A model generated the notes under the pieces. It saw nothing but the letters and a program-made list of their open reading frames with translations, had not been told where the DNA came from and searched no databases. The position numbers and the translations under genes were made by a program. Below, piece by piece: positions 34,919 to 43,684 of a stretch of DNA of 64,000 nt. Each line of letters begins with the position of its first letter. Positions within the stretch are counted from its first letter, which is position 1. This DNA comes from Pseudomonadota bacterium. Lineage in GTDB: Bacteria > Pseudomonadota > Alphaproteobacteria > SP197. The stretch covers positions 1 to 64,000 of the forward strand of contig JBCCIS010000010.1 in the NCBI GenBank assembly GCA_039028155.1. Direction: 5' to 3'.

Positions 34919-34978
34919 GATCGGATTCACACGGAGGGGCTGAATCACCAAGCGATTCAGCCCCTTCGTGATCCGATC
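34919..34978. repeat. Long imperfect hairpin between meaB and rpmB
   Basis: Bases 34919-34946 pair with 34954-34978 over about 25 bp. The inner arms GGGGCTGAATC and GATTCAGCCCC are perfect around a 7-base loop, and the outer arms GATCGGAT and ATCCGATC are perfect, with a 3-base bulge between. There is no T run. It could stop transcription of the mutase operon, stabilise its mRNA, or be a copy of a REP-like dispersed palindrome. Confidence 0.75.
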
Positions 34979-35096
34979 AGGCGCCCTTTGTCGGTGAATC
35001 TTGACCTTCCGGCCTGCCGCGCGTAAATAGCCGCTCCCGGATTGATGTGGCGTGGCCCCGGCGGCCGCGCCTTAGCTTATTCTAAGGAGTTGGATG

Positions 35097-35399
35097 ATGT
35101 CGCGACGCTGCCAGCTGACAGGCAAGGGCGTCCAGTCGGGCAACAATGTGAGCCACGCGCAGAACAAGAACAGGCGCCGGTTCCTGCCCAACTTGCAGAC
35201 AACCAAGCTTTATTCCGACGCGCTCGGCCAGATGATTTCGCTCCGGCTCTCGGCGAACGCCATTCGGACCGTCGAGAAGAACGGCGGCCTCGATGCGTTT
35301 TTGATGAGCCGCAACGACAGCAAGCTGCCGGATGAGGCGCTTCGCCTGAAGCGCCGGATCGAGAAGGCCGCCGCCCGCAAGGCAGACGCCGCCGCGTGA
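35097..35399 (+). CDS. rpmB: 50S ribosomal protein L28
   Basis: Large-subunit ribosomal protein L28 of 100 residues, somewhat longer than the E. coli protein as is usual in alphaproteobacteria. The start [20 protein letters not shown] followed by RRRFLPNLQ is diagnostic. The ATG at 35097 lies 7 bases after AAGGAG; the adjacent ATG at 35094 is too close. The C-terminal tail rich in lysine, arginine and alanine fits rRNA binding. It is followed after 25 bases by a YhhQ-type transporter. Confidence 0.97.
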   Translation: MSRRCQLTGKGVQSGNNVSHAQNKNRRRFLPNLQTTKLYSDALGQMISLRLSANAIRTVEKNGGLDAFLMSRNDSKLPDEALRLKRRIEKAAARKADAAA

Positions 35400-35424
35400 T
35401 CGCGGCGCCCTTGGCCCGACACCC

Positions 35425-36027
35425 ATGACTCTGTTTTCCCGCGAGTTGGTGTTGCCGACCGTGGCGATGGCCGCGGTCGTGGTCGCGTCCAACATCCTGG
35501 TCCACTTCCAGATCAGCGAGTGGCTGACCTGGGGCGCGTTCACCTTCCCGTTCGCGTTCCTGGTGACCGACCTCTCCAACCGCACCTACGGACCGGCCAA
35601 GGCGGTCAGGATTGTGATCGTCGGTTTCATCGTCGGCGTCGTCATGTCCGCATTCTTTGCCGACTGGCCCGAACCCTTGGCCGACTGGCCCTTGGTGATG
35701 ACAGAGGTCGCGTTATTGACCGCCGTCGCGTCAGGCTCGGCATTCCTGGCCGGCCAGCTTCTGGACGTCGCAATCTTTCAGAAACTGCGCCGGGGCAGTT
35801 GGTGGCGCGCGCCGCTGGTGTCTTCGGCCATCGCGTCGGCGTTCGACACACTGATCTTCTTCTATCTGTTGTTCGCCCTGTTCTTCGCCGAATGGGGCTT
35901 GGACTGGTTCAAGCTCGGCATTGGCGACTACGCCATCAAGGGCTTGATGGCGCTGACGCTCCTACTGCCGTACCGCCTGCTCATGGGTTTCTTCGCACCG
36001 CAGTATCTGGTCGCGCCGAAAAACTAA
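35425..36027 (+). CDS. Queuosine precursor transporter, YhhQ family
   Basis: Inner-membrane protein of 200 residues with about six helices, resembling YhhQ-family (VUT) transporters that import 7-cyano- or 7-aminomethyl-7-deazaguanine for queuosine synthesis. The family-typical FPFAFLVTDLSNRTYG follows helix 2, and SGSAFLAGQLLDVAIFQKLR and ASAFDTLIFFYLLF mark later helices. It ends LLPYRLLMGFF. It overlaps the convergent GNAT gene tail to tail by 4 bases. Function rests on family resemblance; no queuosine genes are nearby. Confidence 0.88.
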   Translation: MTLFSRELVLPTVAMAAVVVASNILVHFQISEWLTWGAFTFPFAFLVTDLSNRTYGPAKAVRIVIVGFIVGVVMSAFFADWPEPLADWPLVMTEVALLTAVASGSAFLAGQLLDVAIFQKLRRGSWWRAPLVSSAIASAFDTLIFFYLLFALFFAEWGLDWFKLGIGDYAIKGLMALTLLLPYRLLMGFFAPQYLVAPKN

Positions 36028-36521
36028 TCGTCGCCGATAACGGCCATCATCGTGTTGCTGTGTGTGGCGAAACCCTGACGTTCGAACCAGATCTGCGCCG
36101 CCTGATTGAAGCGCCAGGCTTCCAAAGCCAGTGTCTCGACACCGTTTTCGGCAGCAAGACTCTTCAAGAGATCCATCATCGCCTTGCCGCACCCTTTTCC
36201 ACGGTAATCGGGTGAGACGACGACAGACTCCAGCCAAAGGATCGGCCGGTCGATCAGGTAGACGCCGGTCGGGTCCAGGCGCGTGAACTCATAGATCGCC
36301 ATGCCGACCGCGACCGTGTTGTGCCAGGCGAGCAGGATGCCTTTGTGCTCGGCATCGATTGCATCGCCGATCAGGTGCCTGAAGCTGTCGTCTAGTTCCG
36401 GCGGCTTGAAGAGATCGGGACGTGCGGCGACGTGGATCTCCTGCACCTCGCGGTACAACGCGAAACAGGCTTCGACATCGTCATGGCTTGCCGAGCGGAT
36501 GTTGAGCGTTTGCGTGGTCAT
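36024..36521 (-). CDS. GNAT family N-acetyltransferase
   Basis: Acyl-CoA-dependent N-acetyltransferase of 165 residues. The acetyl-CoA pyrophosphate loop is VVSPDYRGKGCGKAMMDLL, preceded by LESVVV on strand 4, and LALEAWRFNQAAQIWFERQG holds the C-terminal asparagine/tyrosine helix region; the protein ends with a FATHSNTM strand. The substrate is unknown. Its ATG overlaps the stop of the phytase-like gene as ATGA, so the two are translationally coupled. Its stop overlaps the convergent transporter gene. Confidence 0.9.
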   Translation of the reverse strand: MTTQTLNIRSASHDDVEACFALYREVQEIHVAARPDLFKPPELDDSFRHLIGDAIDAEHKGILLAWHNTVAVGMAIYEFTRLDPTGVYLIDRPILWLESVVVSPDYRGKGCGKAMMDLLKSLAAENGVETLALEAWRFNQAAQIWFERQGFATHSNTMMAVIGDD

Positions 36522-37546
36522 GATACCGCCAGATGAAACTGATAAAGCAGCGTTCGCTGGGTGAAGATGAAGTTGTCGTCGGAGACGATATAGAGCAAGT
36601 AGCCGCTGCCGTCCGGCGCCGGTCTCACGGCGATCCCCTCAAAATTGTCGATCAAGAGGGCGTTGCTGAACGCCGCAAGGACCGGCGGATCGATGATGGC
36701 GTCTGCTTCCAGCATCTCCGGTGCGATCCGACGCAGGCGGATGCTGAGGAACGCCGGTTCCATGAACCAGCGCTCCAGAACAATCAGGCTGCCATCGCCC
36801 AATCCCGCCATGCCGGTGACGCTGAAATCATCGTGGCCCTGGTAGGCGAGCTTTCGCCAGGCACCGTTCTCCAACAGCCATCCGTCGATGACCTGATCGT
36901 CGCCCCGGGACTCCTCTGCGAATACCAGAGGCCGTCCGTCGGGCAACAAGGCGACGGACTCAAGGCCGCCATTGGACCTGAGCGCCGCAACCTCGCCCGG
37001 CAGTTCGATGGCATAGGGCAGGGCGTCGATGGTGTCGTAACGCCACAGGCGATGCTCGCGCTCGAAGGTGACGTAGTAGCCGCCGTCGGTTGTGCGCGCC
37101 AGATCCTCGGCGTCGCGCCAGCGTACGGAGTCGCCGCCCGCGCGGTCGGCAAGCGGCGAGCCGTCGACGTCGAACATCGGTTGGATCGACAGGTTCTCGA
37201 TGGAAAGCAGTTTACCGCTGTCGTCCTGTGTCAGATCGGCGGTGACCCACCAGCCGCGATCGCTGACGGCGACAAGACGGGAACCGTCATCGGTAACGTC
37301 CAGGCCGGAGAGGCCGCCGAAGTCCGGGTTGTCGAGCTCTAGCTCGAAGCCTGCCAGCAGGGTCAGTTCACCAAAGGACCGGCGTTCCGGATCGTCGCGA
37401 TCCAAGGTTGCCGTGGTCACGTTCTCCTCGCCGGTCGGCTCCTGCGCGCACGCTACGATGCCGGCCAGCGTCAACGACAGAACGCACAGGCTTGTGACCG
37501 CCAACGACTTGGTGGTGCGCGAAAGGCGCGTTAACGTCGTGACCAT
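36518..37546 (-). CDS. Phytase-like esterase-domain lipoprotein
   Basis: Exported protein of 342 residues with the 'esterase-like activity of phytase' beta-propeller fold. From the ATG at 37546, which has GGAG 5-6 bases upstream, a signal peptide ends in a lipobox (AGIVACAQE), so it is probably a lipoprotein. The frame stays open to 37726, but that stretch runs against the opposite gene. Typical repeats are FGGLSGLDVTDDGSRLVAVS, SVRWRDAEDLARTTDGGYYV and NFEGIAVRPAPDGSGYLLY. The real substrate of this family is unclear; 'phytase' here is only a structural label. It is coupled to the GNAT gene through ATGA. Confidence 0.82.
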   Translation of the reverse strand: MVTTLTRLSRTTKSLAVTSLCVLSLTLAGIVACAQEPTGEENVTTATLDRDDPERRSFGELTLLAGFELELDNPDFGGLSGLDVTDDGSRLVAVSDRGWWVTADLTQDDSGKLLSIENLSIQPMFDVDGSPLADRAGGDSVRWRDAEDLARTTDGGYYVTFEREHRLWRYDTIDALPYAIELPGEVAALRSNGGLESVALLPDGRPLVFAEESRGDDQVIDGWLLENGAWRKLAYQGHDDFSVTGMAGLGDGSLIVLERWFMEPAFLSIRLRRIAPEMLEADAIIDPPVLAAFSNALLIDNFEGIAVRPAPDGSGYLLYIVSDDNFIFTQRTLLYQFHLAVS

Positions 37547-37571
37547 TGGAACTCCATCCGAGAGGACTGCC

Positions 37572-38348
37572 ATGCTTGCCCGACGCGACGTTCTTAGCCA
37601 AGCGATCACCGCGCCTCTTGCCGCCACAAGCCTGGCGGCCGTTCTCGCCGACCCCAAGCTTGCCCGCGCCGCCGCCGAATCGCTGGAGACTGTGACGATC
37701 GCGACGCCCGGTGGCAAGCAGGTCAACGCCGCCTTCGGCGCGCCTGCCCAGACACCGGCGCCGTCGATCCTGCTGATCCACGAGTGGTGGGGTCTGAACG
37801 ATCAGATCAAGGCGGTCGGTGCCGACCTGGTCGGTCATGGCTATTCGACGCTGTCGGTCGACCTCTATGACGGCAAGGTCGCCGACAACCCCGACGACGC
37901 GCGCGCGCATATGAATGCCGTCGACGCGGCCGAAGCCAACGAAACGCTGGGCGCCTGGACCGACTGGCTGCGCGCGCGCGACGACACCACAGGCAAGATC
38001 GGCACGGTCGGCTGGTGTTTCGGCGGCGGATGGTCGCTCAACGCCTCGCTTGACCGGCCAATCGACGCCACGGTCATCTATTACGGCAACGTCGCGAAGT
38101 CGGCGGCCGAACTGGCGCCGCTCTCAGGCCCGGTCATCGGCCATTTCGCGACCAAGGACCAATGGATCAACAAACCCATGGTCGACGGTTTCGAAGTGGC
38201 GATGGCCGAGGCCGGCAAGTCGCTGAGCGCCTACTGGTATGAGGCCGAGCACGCCTTCGCCAACCCGACCCGCGCCAGCTATGACGAGGCCGACGCGGCG
38301 CTCGCCTGGCAGCGGACCATGGAGTTCTACGGCACCAATCTGCGCTGA
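37572..38348 (+). CDS. Dienelactone hydrolase family protein, exported
   Basis: Alpha/beta hydrolase of 258 residues of the dienelactone hydrolase family. The cysteine nucleophile C149 lies in GTVGWCFGGGW, with D196 (ATKDQW) and H227 (EAEHAFA) completing the triad and E71 in LIHEWWGLN. The N terminus has an arginine pair followed by a hydrophobic stretch (MLARRDVLSQ to LARAAA), fitting Tat or Sec export. The ATG at 37572 is preceded by GAGAGGA. It is divergent from the phytase-like gene across only 25 bases, and its stop lies 3 bases before the stop of the convergent amine oxidase. Confidence 0.88.
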   Translation: MLARRDVLSQAITAPLAATSLAAVLADPKLARAAAESLETVTIATPGGKQVNAAFGAPAQTPAPSILLIHEWWGLNDQIKAVGADLVGHGYSTLSVDLYDGKVADNPDDARAHMNAVDAAEANETLGAWTDWLRARDDTTGKIGTVGWCFGGGWSLNASLDRPIDATVIYYGNVAKSAAELAPLSGPVIGHFATKDQWINKPMVDGFEVAMAEAGKSLSAYWYEAEHAFANPTRASYDEADAALAWQRTMEFYGTNLR

Positions 38349-38351
38349 TCG

Positions 38352-39698
38352 TCAGGTGACCTCGCCGGCCACCTGACGCCCCACATCGACGCCCGTCTCG
38401 TACGCGCCGTCGACAAAGGCCCAGACTGCCGGGCTGCAGGCTTCCCCGGCGAAGAAGATGCGGTCACCAACCGGCTCGCGCAGGATTGCGCGCATCGGGT
38501 ACGCTCCGGGCTCGGCCGCGGCATAGGAGCCGAGGAAGAGCGGGTCCTGGCCCCACGTTGTCACATGGCTCTTCATGAACGCCTTTTCGATATCCGAGCC
38601 AAGCATTTCCTTCAGCTTGCCCATGGCGAAATCGACGGCCGCGGCATCGCCGGCCCGTTCCAGCTCTTGGGCGAACGATCCACCGACATCGCAATAGGAA
38701 ATGCCGCTGCCGCTGATGTTGGTCAGTCCGCCGAAGGCCCGCATGTCGTCGCCGACCTGGAACATCAGGTAGCCGTCCGGCCCGCCACCGAAGACGTCCT
38801 CGGAGAACTGAAGCGTGATGTGGTTGTAAAGGCCCATCGAGATTGCATTGAAGGATTCCTGCTTCTCGACCGGCAACACCGGATCGAAGGTGATGTGACC
38901 GGCGCCCAGGACTCCGGTCGAGACGGTAACGATGACGGCCTTGGCCTCGATTGTTCCGCGGTTTGTCTCGACCGTGACGCCCGAACCGCCCCAGCCGATC
39001 CGGCTGACCGCCGTATCGAGCGAAACCGGCACGCCGGCGCCGTAGTGGGCGACGACGGCGCCGTAACCTTGGCGGCAGAACCAGCTGGTGCCGCCTTCGA
39101 CCGTCTCCCAATAGTCGAGTGTGGAAAAGTCGTCGAAGTCCTTGGCCATGTCCCAGGGGCCGATACCGAAGGCGACGGTGTTCGACCATTCAAGGTTCAT
39201 CGAGGTCACCGTCGTTGGGGCGACGTCGAGGCCTCTTTCGGCGGCTTCGCCGATTTCGTCGTCCATCAGGCCCCAGGTTTGCCAAAGTGCATTGACCTCG
39301 CTCGACGAGGCTTCGCGGTCGCCGATAAAGACACGGTAGCTGTCGGGGTCGGTATAGATGTCGAAACCGTTCTCTTTGGCATAGCCGTTGAAGAAGTTGC
39401 GCGTACCGTGGTTCAGCCAGTGGGCGCCGTGGTCGAAGGGAACGCCGAAGGTCTCGGTCTCCGTATAGGCGCGTCCGCCGATGCGATCGCCGGCCTCGAC
39501 CAGGGCGACGGAAACGCCGCGTTCCATCAGGGTGCGCGTGGCAGCCAGGCCCGCGGCGCCGGCACCGATCACGACCACGTCGGGATTGGTCGGCAGGTCG
39601 GCCCGTGCGGCGAATGGCAGCACGGCGGCCGCAGCGATACCGGTTCCTAGCAAATGACGCCGGGTAATGGCAGATTTGCGAATGTGAGTTAGTGTCAT
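38352..39698 (-). CDS. Tat-exported FAD-dependent amine oxidase
   Basis: Flavoprotein of 448 residues of the monoamine-oxidase/polyamine-oxidase family. A Tat signal is visible (TRRHLLG at residues 12-18, then a hydrophobic stretch to FAARA), so it should be folded with FAD and exported. The dinucleotide-binding motif VVIGAGAAGLAATRTL follows, then EAGDRIGGRAYTE. The C-terminal FAD-contacting GEACSPAVWAFVDGAYETG is also typical. The substrate, probably a mono- or polyamine, is unknown. A TetR-family regulator is encoded divergently, with two operator-like palindromes between, so amine-dependent induction is a reasonable model. Confidence 0.9.
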   Translation of the reverse strand: MTLTHIRKSAITRRHLLGTGIAAAAVLPFAARADLPTNPDVVVIGAGAAGLAATRTLMERGVSVALVEAGDRIGGRAYTETETFGVPFDHGAHWLNHGTRNFFNGYAKENGFDIYTDPDSYRVFIGDREASSSEVNALWQTWGLMDDEIGEAAERGLDVAPTTVTSMNLEWSNTVAFGIGPWDMAKDFDDFSTLDYWETVEGGTSWFCRQGYGAVVAHYGAGVPVSLDTAVSRIGWGGSGVTVETNRGTIEAKAVIVTVSTGVLGAGHITFDPVLPVEKQESFNAISMGLYNHITLQFSEDVFGGGPDGYLMFQVGDDMRAFGGLTNISGSGISYCDVGGSFAQELERAGDAAAVDFAMGKLKEMLGSDIEKAFMKSHVTTWGQDPLFLGSYAAAEPGAYPMRAILREPVGDRIFFAGEACSPAVWAFVDGAYETGVDVGRQVAGEVT

Positions 39699-39716
39699 GT
39701 CAAAGTCCTCAATAAA

Positions 39717-39731
39717 TTCTACGGCGTAGAA
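39717..39731. promoter_or_regulatory. Operator-like palindrome 1 (amine oxidase/TetR)
   Basis: TTCTAC-GGC-GTAGAA is a perfect inverted repeat in the divergent promoter region. It lies 18 bases upstream of the oxidase start. A second copy lies 25 bases away centre to centre. The form and placement are typical of TetR-family operators. Confidence 0.72.
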
Positions 39732-39741
39732 ATTTAGGTTC

Positions 39742-39756
39742 TTCTACAATGTAGAG
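39742..39756. promoter_or_regulatory. Operator-like palindrome 2 (amine oxidase/TetR)
   Basis: TTCTAC-AAT-GTAGAG repeats the first site with one end mismatch. It lies 29 bases upstream of the regulator start and suggests autoregulation. That the same 6-base arms occur twice in 88 bases argues strongly against chance. Confidence 0.72.
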
Positions 39757-39785
39757 TACGTCAACTGCTTTGAGAGCCGATATCG

Positions 39786-40424
39786 ATGAGTCAACGCGGA
39801 ACCCTGTCGCGCCAGCGTATTGTCGAGGCGGCGATCGATATGCTCGATCGTGGCGGCGCGTCGCAGTTCAGCATGCGCAAGCTGGCCGGCGCGATGGGGG
39901 TCGACCCGATGGCGCTCTATCATCACGTGCCGAACCGCGCGGCACTGATGAACAGCGTCATCGAAACGGTCATCAGCGAGTGCGAGTTGCCTGAGCCCAA
40001 CGGTTCGTGGCAAGAGCGGGTCAGCGACATCTGCCATGCTTTCCGTGCGTTGGCGCACCGCCATCCCGGCGTCATTCTTGTGTTCGCGACTTTCGAGGAC
40101 TGGGTGCCCAGCGAACACCGGCTGGGCGAGGCGATGTACGCCGCGCTGCGCACTGGCGGTTTCTCGCCCAAGGCAACCGTGCGCTCATCGCGCATGCTGC
40201 TGGCCTATACGGAGAACTTCTCGTGCTGGGAGCTGACCGACTGGATCGCGCCCTATAGCCCGGAAGAGCGCACCAAGCTGATCGAGAGCCTGTCGAAAGG
40301 CGACTTCCCGCTGACCACCGAACTGGTCGACCAGATCGCCGATGTCGACCCCGACGCCGAGTTCGCCTTCGGCCTCGACGTCGTCATCCGCGGCCTGGAG
40401 GCGGAGGCGGGGACCAAGGGCTGA
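39786..40424 (+). CDS. TetR/AcrR family transcriptional regulator
   Basis: DNA-binding regulator of 212 residues. The N-terminal helix-turn-helix is RQRIVEAAIDMLDRGGASQF followed by SMRKLAGAMGVDPMALYHHV, with the tetracycline-repressor-type signature around MALYHHVPNRAALM. The C-terminal part (HRHPGVILVFATFEDW and the later helices) resembles the TetR all-alpha ligand-binding domain. It is divergent from the amine oxidase gene; two matching palindromes lie between them, so it most likely represses the oxidase and itself until an inducer, perhaps an amine, binds. Confidence 0.93.
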   Translation: MSQRGTLSRQRIVEAAIDMLDRGGASQFSMRKLAGAMGVDPMALYHHVPNRAALMNSVIETVISECELPEPNGSWQERVSDICHAFRALAHRHPGVILVFATFEDWVPSEHRLGEAMYAALRTGGFSPKATVRSSRMLLAYTENFSCWELTDWIAPYSPEERTKLIESLSKGDFPLTTELVDQIADVDPDAEFAFGLDVVIRGLEAEAGTKG

Positions 40425-40601
40425 CGCGTCTCGTGCGGTCGAATTCGCCGCTTGTCGAGTCGATTACCCCGAGTGACACGGACACGCGTGCCGTGTATTT
40501 ATCACAAGAAATGCACACAATTGCCGCTTTCCTCGTGATAGAACAGGAGGTGAATAGGCACAGGGACACGACACCATGGCGCGCACCCGTTGGCTTACCA
40601 A

Positions 40602-41120
40602 ATGAGCGGCCACCCGCTCGGTTGGTCGGCGTGCTTGGCCGTCGCATCCGGTACGCTTGTTCTATGGTTTCTCTACAGCGCCGCGCAGTTTCATTGGGGC
40701 TGGAAAAAGCTGGATCCGTTGTGTGTCGACGAGCCCGGACGAAGCTTCGCGTTTGTTGTCGATGATCTCTACAAACCGGAGGCTGCCGAGCGGTTAAGAG
40801 ACGTCATCGCGTCCCGGTACAGCGATGAGGCGGTAACCATTGACCACGATGGTGCGGTGCTCATTCGCCCGGCTCTCTACTACGGGTACTTCTTGGATCT
40901 CGTTCGGCTGGGGCAGCTTGTGGTGCGTCCTGAAGACGAGCAATTTCTTCTTCAGACCCCCAAGCTCACCTGTGATGAAGTGCGACCGTACCTTAGGTCG
41001 GAGTTTAACAAAGAGGATCTGACGCCACATCGTTGGCCCGTCACGTTCTATGTCTTTGTGGTCCAGCCGGGCTATGAAACAAAGCTCCGGTGGGAAAACG
41101 CATACAAGGCTGACAAATGA
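40602..41120 (+). CDS. Unknown membrane-anchored protein, paralogue 1
   Basis: Protein of 172 residues that I do not recognise. A single N-terminal membrane helix (about residues 8-27, LAVASGTLVLWFLYSAAQF) is followed by HWGWKKLDPLC and a soluble domain. It shares with the next gene the pattern W-G-W-x-x-LDPLC, DLYxPEAAxxL, YSxExVxIDxxGxVxIRP, GQLVVRPED and a late CxE pair, so the two are tandem paralogues. The ATG at 40602 has no clear ribosome site; the TTG at 40590 is an alternative. The topology suggests a periplasmic domain with two conserved cysteines. Confidence 0.7.
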   Translation: MSGHPLGWSACLAVASGTLVLWFLYSAAQFHWGWKKLDPLCVDEPGRSFAFVVDDLYKPEAAERLRDVIASRYSDEAVTIDHDGAVLIRPALYYGYFLDLVRLGQLVVRPEDEQFLLQTPKLTCDEVRPYLRSEFNKEDLTPHRWPVTFYVFVVQPGYETKLRWENAYKADK

Positions 41121-41190
41121 CGTCGGGAGCAGTCTGGCGGCCTCTTGATGCCATGAACGGGCGTATCACCGGATCAAGCCGGTCACCCCA

Positions 41191-41703
41191 ATGACACAAC
41201 GGGGAACACGATGGCCAGTGATGATAGCCGTTTGCGCCGGTATCCTGGTGATCTGGTTTCTTTACGGCTTTGCCAGTTTCTGGTGGGGCTGGATCAGGCT
41301 CGATCCGCTTTGTCGCACGGCGCACTATCAGGGTTCACCTTACGTCATCCACGATCTCTACACGCCTGAAGCGGCGGTAAAGCTGCAAGACGCGATCGCG
41401 GCCGAGTACAGCAACGAGGTCGTTCGTATCGACGACAACGGGGTCGTCTACATAAGGCCGGTCATCTATCACGCGGACTTCGGAGAGTTGGATCGTTATG
41501 GGCAGCTGGTTGTGCGTCCTGAGGACCGCCTGCATCTCTACCAGACGCAAAGACTAAGCTGCGAGGAACTGCAGGCGATCGTCCGCTCCAAGATCGATTT
41601 GAGCGATGCGCGTCGTCTCAGATACTCCTACTCGTTCTATCTTTTTGTGCTGCAGCCGGATCGAAGCACGCTAGGGCGATGGGCCAGCGCCTATCGAGAC
41701 TAG
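41191..41703 (+). CDS. Unknown membrane-anchored protein, paralogue 2
   Basis: Protein of 170 residues, a tandem paralogue of the preceding gene 70 bases upstream. An N-terminal helix (MIAVCAGILVIWFLYGFASF) precedes WWGWIRLDPLC. The soluble part conserves DLYTPEAAVKLQDAIAAEYS, VRIDDNGVVYIRP, YGQLVVRPED and LSCEEL. The two conserved cysteines could form a disulfide if the domain is periplasmic. I recognise no family. Conservation is strongest in the central YS-x-E to RPED stretch, which is therefore the likely functional core. Confidence 0.7.
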   Translation: MTQRGTRWPVMIAVCAGILVIWFLYGFASFWWGWIRLDPLCRTAHYQGSPYVIHDLYTPEAAVKLQDAIAAEYSNEVVRIDDNGVVYIRPVIYHADFGELDRYGQLVVRPEDRLHLYQTQRLSCEELQAIVRSKIDLSDARRLRYSYSFYLFVLQPDRSTLGRWASAYRD

Positions 41704-41798
41704 GCTAAACGGCATGACAGTCTATCTGGTTAACCGGCAGCCAGACGAGGCGACGCCCAGATTTTGGTCAGCCAAGTACAGAAACTAGATCGGCGGGC

Positions 41799-43673
41799 CT
41801 ATGCCGCCCGCCCGCGCCCGCTTGCGCGGCGCATGCCGGTGGGTTCTTCGTCGAACAAGGCGGCGAGTTCGTTGAGCATGGTGCCGCCCAGCTGTTCGAC
41901 GTCGACGAGCGTCACGGCGCGGCGGTAGTAGCGGGTGACGTCGTGGCCGATGCCGATGGCGATCAGCTCGACCGGCGACATCATCTCGATCCAGTTGATG
42001 ACGTCGCGCAGGTGGCGCTCCAGGTAATTGCCGGCGTTGACCGAGAGCGTGGAGTCGTCGACCGGCGCGCCGTCGGAGATGACCATCAGGATGCGCCGCT
42101 GCTCGGGCCGGGTGACCAGACGCTCGTGGGCCCAGAGCAGGGCCTCGCCGTCGATGTTCTCTTTCAGCAGCCCCTCGCGCAGCATCAGGCCCAGGCTCTT
42201 CCTCGCGCGCCGCCACGGCGCGTCGGCGGCCTTGTAGACGATGTGGCGGAGATCATTGAGACGGCCAGGATTGGCGAGCTTGCCGTCCGACAGCCACTTC
42301 TCGCGGCTCCTGCCGCCCTTCCAGGTGCGTGTCGTGAAGCCCAGGATCTCGACCTTGACGCCGCAGCGCTCCAGCGTCTGGGCCAGGATGTCGGCGCTCA
42401 TGGCGGCGATGCCGATGGGGCGCCCGCGCATGGAACCGGAGTTGTCGATCAGAAGCGTCACGACGGTATCGCGGAACTCGGTCTCGTGCTCGACCTTGAA
42501 GCTCAAGGGCATCAAGGGATCGACGACGATGCGGGTGAGCCGCGCCGTATCCAAGATGCCTTCCTCCAGGTCAAACTCCCAGGACCTGTTCTGCTGGGCC
42601 ATCAGCTTGCGCTGCAGCCGGTTGGCGAGGCGCGAGGTGACGCCGCGCAGGTGCTGGATCTGCTGATCCAACTGGCCGCGCAGACGCGCCAGTTCCTCGG
42701 GGTCGCACAGTTCATCAGCGCCGACGACCTCGTCAAACTCGTTGGTGTAGGCGTGATAATACGGCTCGCGGCGGTTGCCAAAGGTGCCGTCGGGCCGGCG
42801 CATGCGCCCGGACGGATCGGTGTCGTCGGAGCCGGCCGGCATCATGTCCTCGTCGTCCGCGTCGGCGGAGTCGGCGGCCATTGAGTCATCCTCGGCCATC
42901 TGATCGTCCATGCCGTCGGCTTCCGCTTGATCGTCGGCGCCTGACTCGCTGCTCTCGCCTTCGGCCTCGCCCTCGGCCTGATCGGGATCGCTGTTCTCGT
43001 CCTGGGACTGGCTGTCGGATTGTTCGGACGCCTGGTCGGTCTCCTCGTCCGCCAGATCGAGGTGCTTGATCAGGCCGCGCAAAACGTCAGCGAAGTGTTC
43101 CTGGTTGCGGCACGAACGCGCGAGTTCGTCGAGCTCGGCGCCGACCTTGTGCTCGACCCACTTGCGCGACATGTCGACCGCCTTGGCGGCCGACGGCGGC
43201 GGTTTCTCGCCGGTCATGCGTTCGCGGACCATCAGCCCGATGATGTCCGATAGCGCGGCATCCTCCTGGCTCTCGATCTGGTGCATGCCCTTGGCGCGGC
43301 AGCGGTCCTCGATCACGACCGAGAGGTTATCGCGCACGCCCTTCATGCGCCGCGCGCCGAGGCTCTCGCAGCGTGCCTGTTCGACGGCGTCATAAATGGC
43401 GCGGCCGATCTCGCCGCTGGGCTGGCGCTTGGCGTGGGTCGCGGGATCGTGGTGACGCAGCTTCAGTGCCAGCGCGTCGGACTCGCCGCGCGAGCGCGTG
43501 ACAGCCGCAACGTCCAGATCACGTGGCGGCTGGGTCAATTGCGCGTTGTGGCCGGCAGCGGAAGGATCCTGGACGCCGAAGCTAACCTCCAGTTCGGCGT
43601 CGCGCGAAATCGCCCGCATGGTGCCGACCAGGACCCGCTTGAATGGTTCGACGCTGTTCTCGTCCCGTGACAA
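41799..43673 (-). CDS. cobT: Aerobic cobaltochelatase subunit CobT
   Basis: VWA-domain subunit of 624 residues of the ATP-dependent cobaltochelatase (CobN-CobS-CobT) that inserts cobalt into hydrogenobyrinic acid a,c-diamide. The N-terminal helical part is followed by a very acidic linker (about residues 210-285) rich in D, E, S and Q, typical of CobT/BchD-like proteins. The C-terminal von Willebrand domain has the metal-ion-dependent adhesion motif DNSGS at 410-414 and [12 protein letters not shown]. CobT forms a complex with the AAA+ ring of CobS. It lies 11 bases downstream of cobS; cobN is not in the window. Confidence 0.96.
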   Translation of the reverse strand: MSRDENSVEPFKRVLVGTMRAISRDAELEVSFGVQDPSAAGHNAQLTQPPRDLDVAAVTRSRGESDALALKLRHHDPATHAKRQPSGEIGRAIYDAVEQARCESLGARRMKGVRDNLSVVIEDRCRAKGMHQIESQEDAALSDIIGLMVRERMTGEKPPPSAAKAVDMSRKWVEHKVGAELDELARSCRNQEHFADVLRGLIKHLDLADEETDQASEQSDSQSQDENSDPDQAEGEAEGESSESGADDQAEADGMDDQMAEDDSMAADSADADDEDMMPAGSDDTDPSGRMRRPDGTFGNRREPYYHAYTNEFDEVVGADELCDPEELARLRGQLDQQIQHLRGVTSRLANRLQRKLMAQQNRSWEFDLEEGILDTARLTRIVVDPLMPLSFKVEHETEFRDTVVTLLIDNSGSMRGRPIGIAAMSADILAQTLERCGVKVEILGFTTRTWKGGRSREKWLSDGKLANPGRLNDLRHIVYKAADAPWRRARKSLGLMLREGLLKENIDGEALLWAHERLVTRPEQRRILMVISDGAPVDDSTLSVNAGNYLERHLRDVINWIEMMSPVELIAIGIGHDVTRYYRRAVTLVDVEQLGGTMLNELAALFDEEPTGMRRASGRGRAA

Positions 43674-43684
43674 GGGCCGTTACC

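Noticed and set aside
38565-39650. 361-codon plus-strand frame opposite the amine oxidase
   Set aside because: The opposite strand has Tat, FAD-binding and C-terminal oxidase motifs in order; this frame has none.
40433-40765. 110-codon frame overlapping the first unknown paralogue
   Set aside because: It overlaps the conserved paralogue core in another frame and has no counterpart in the tandem copy.
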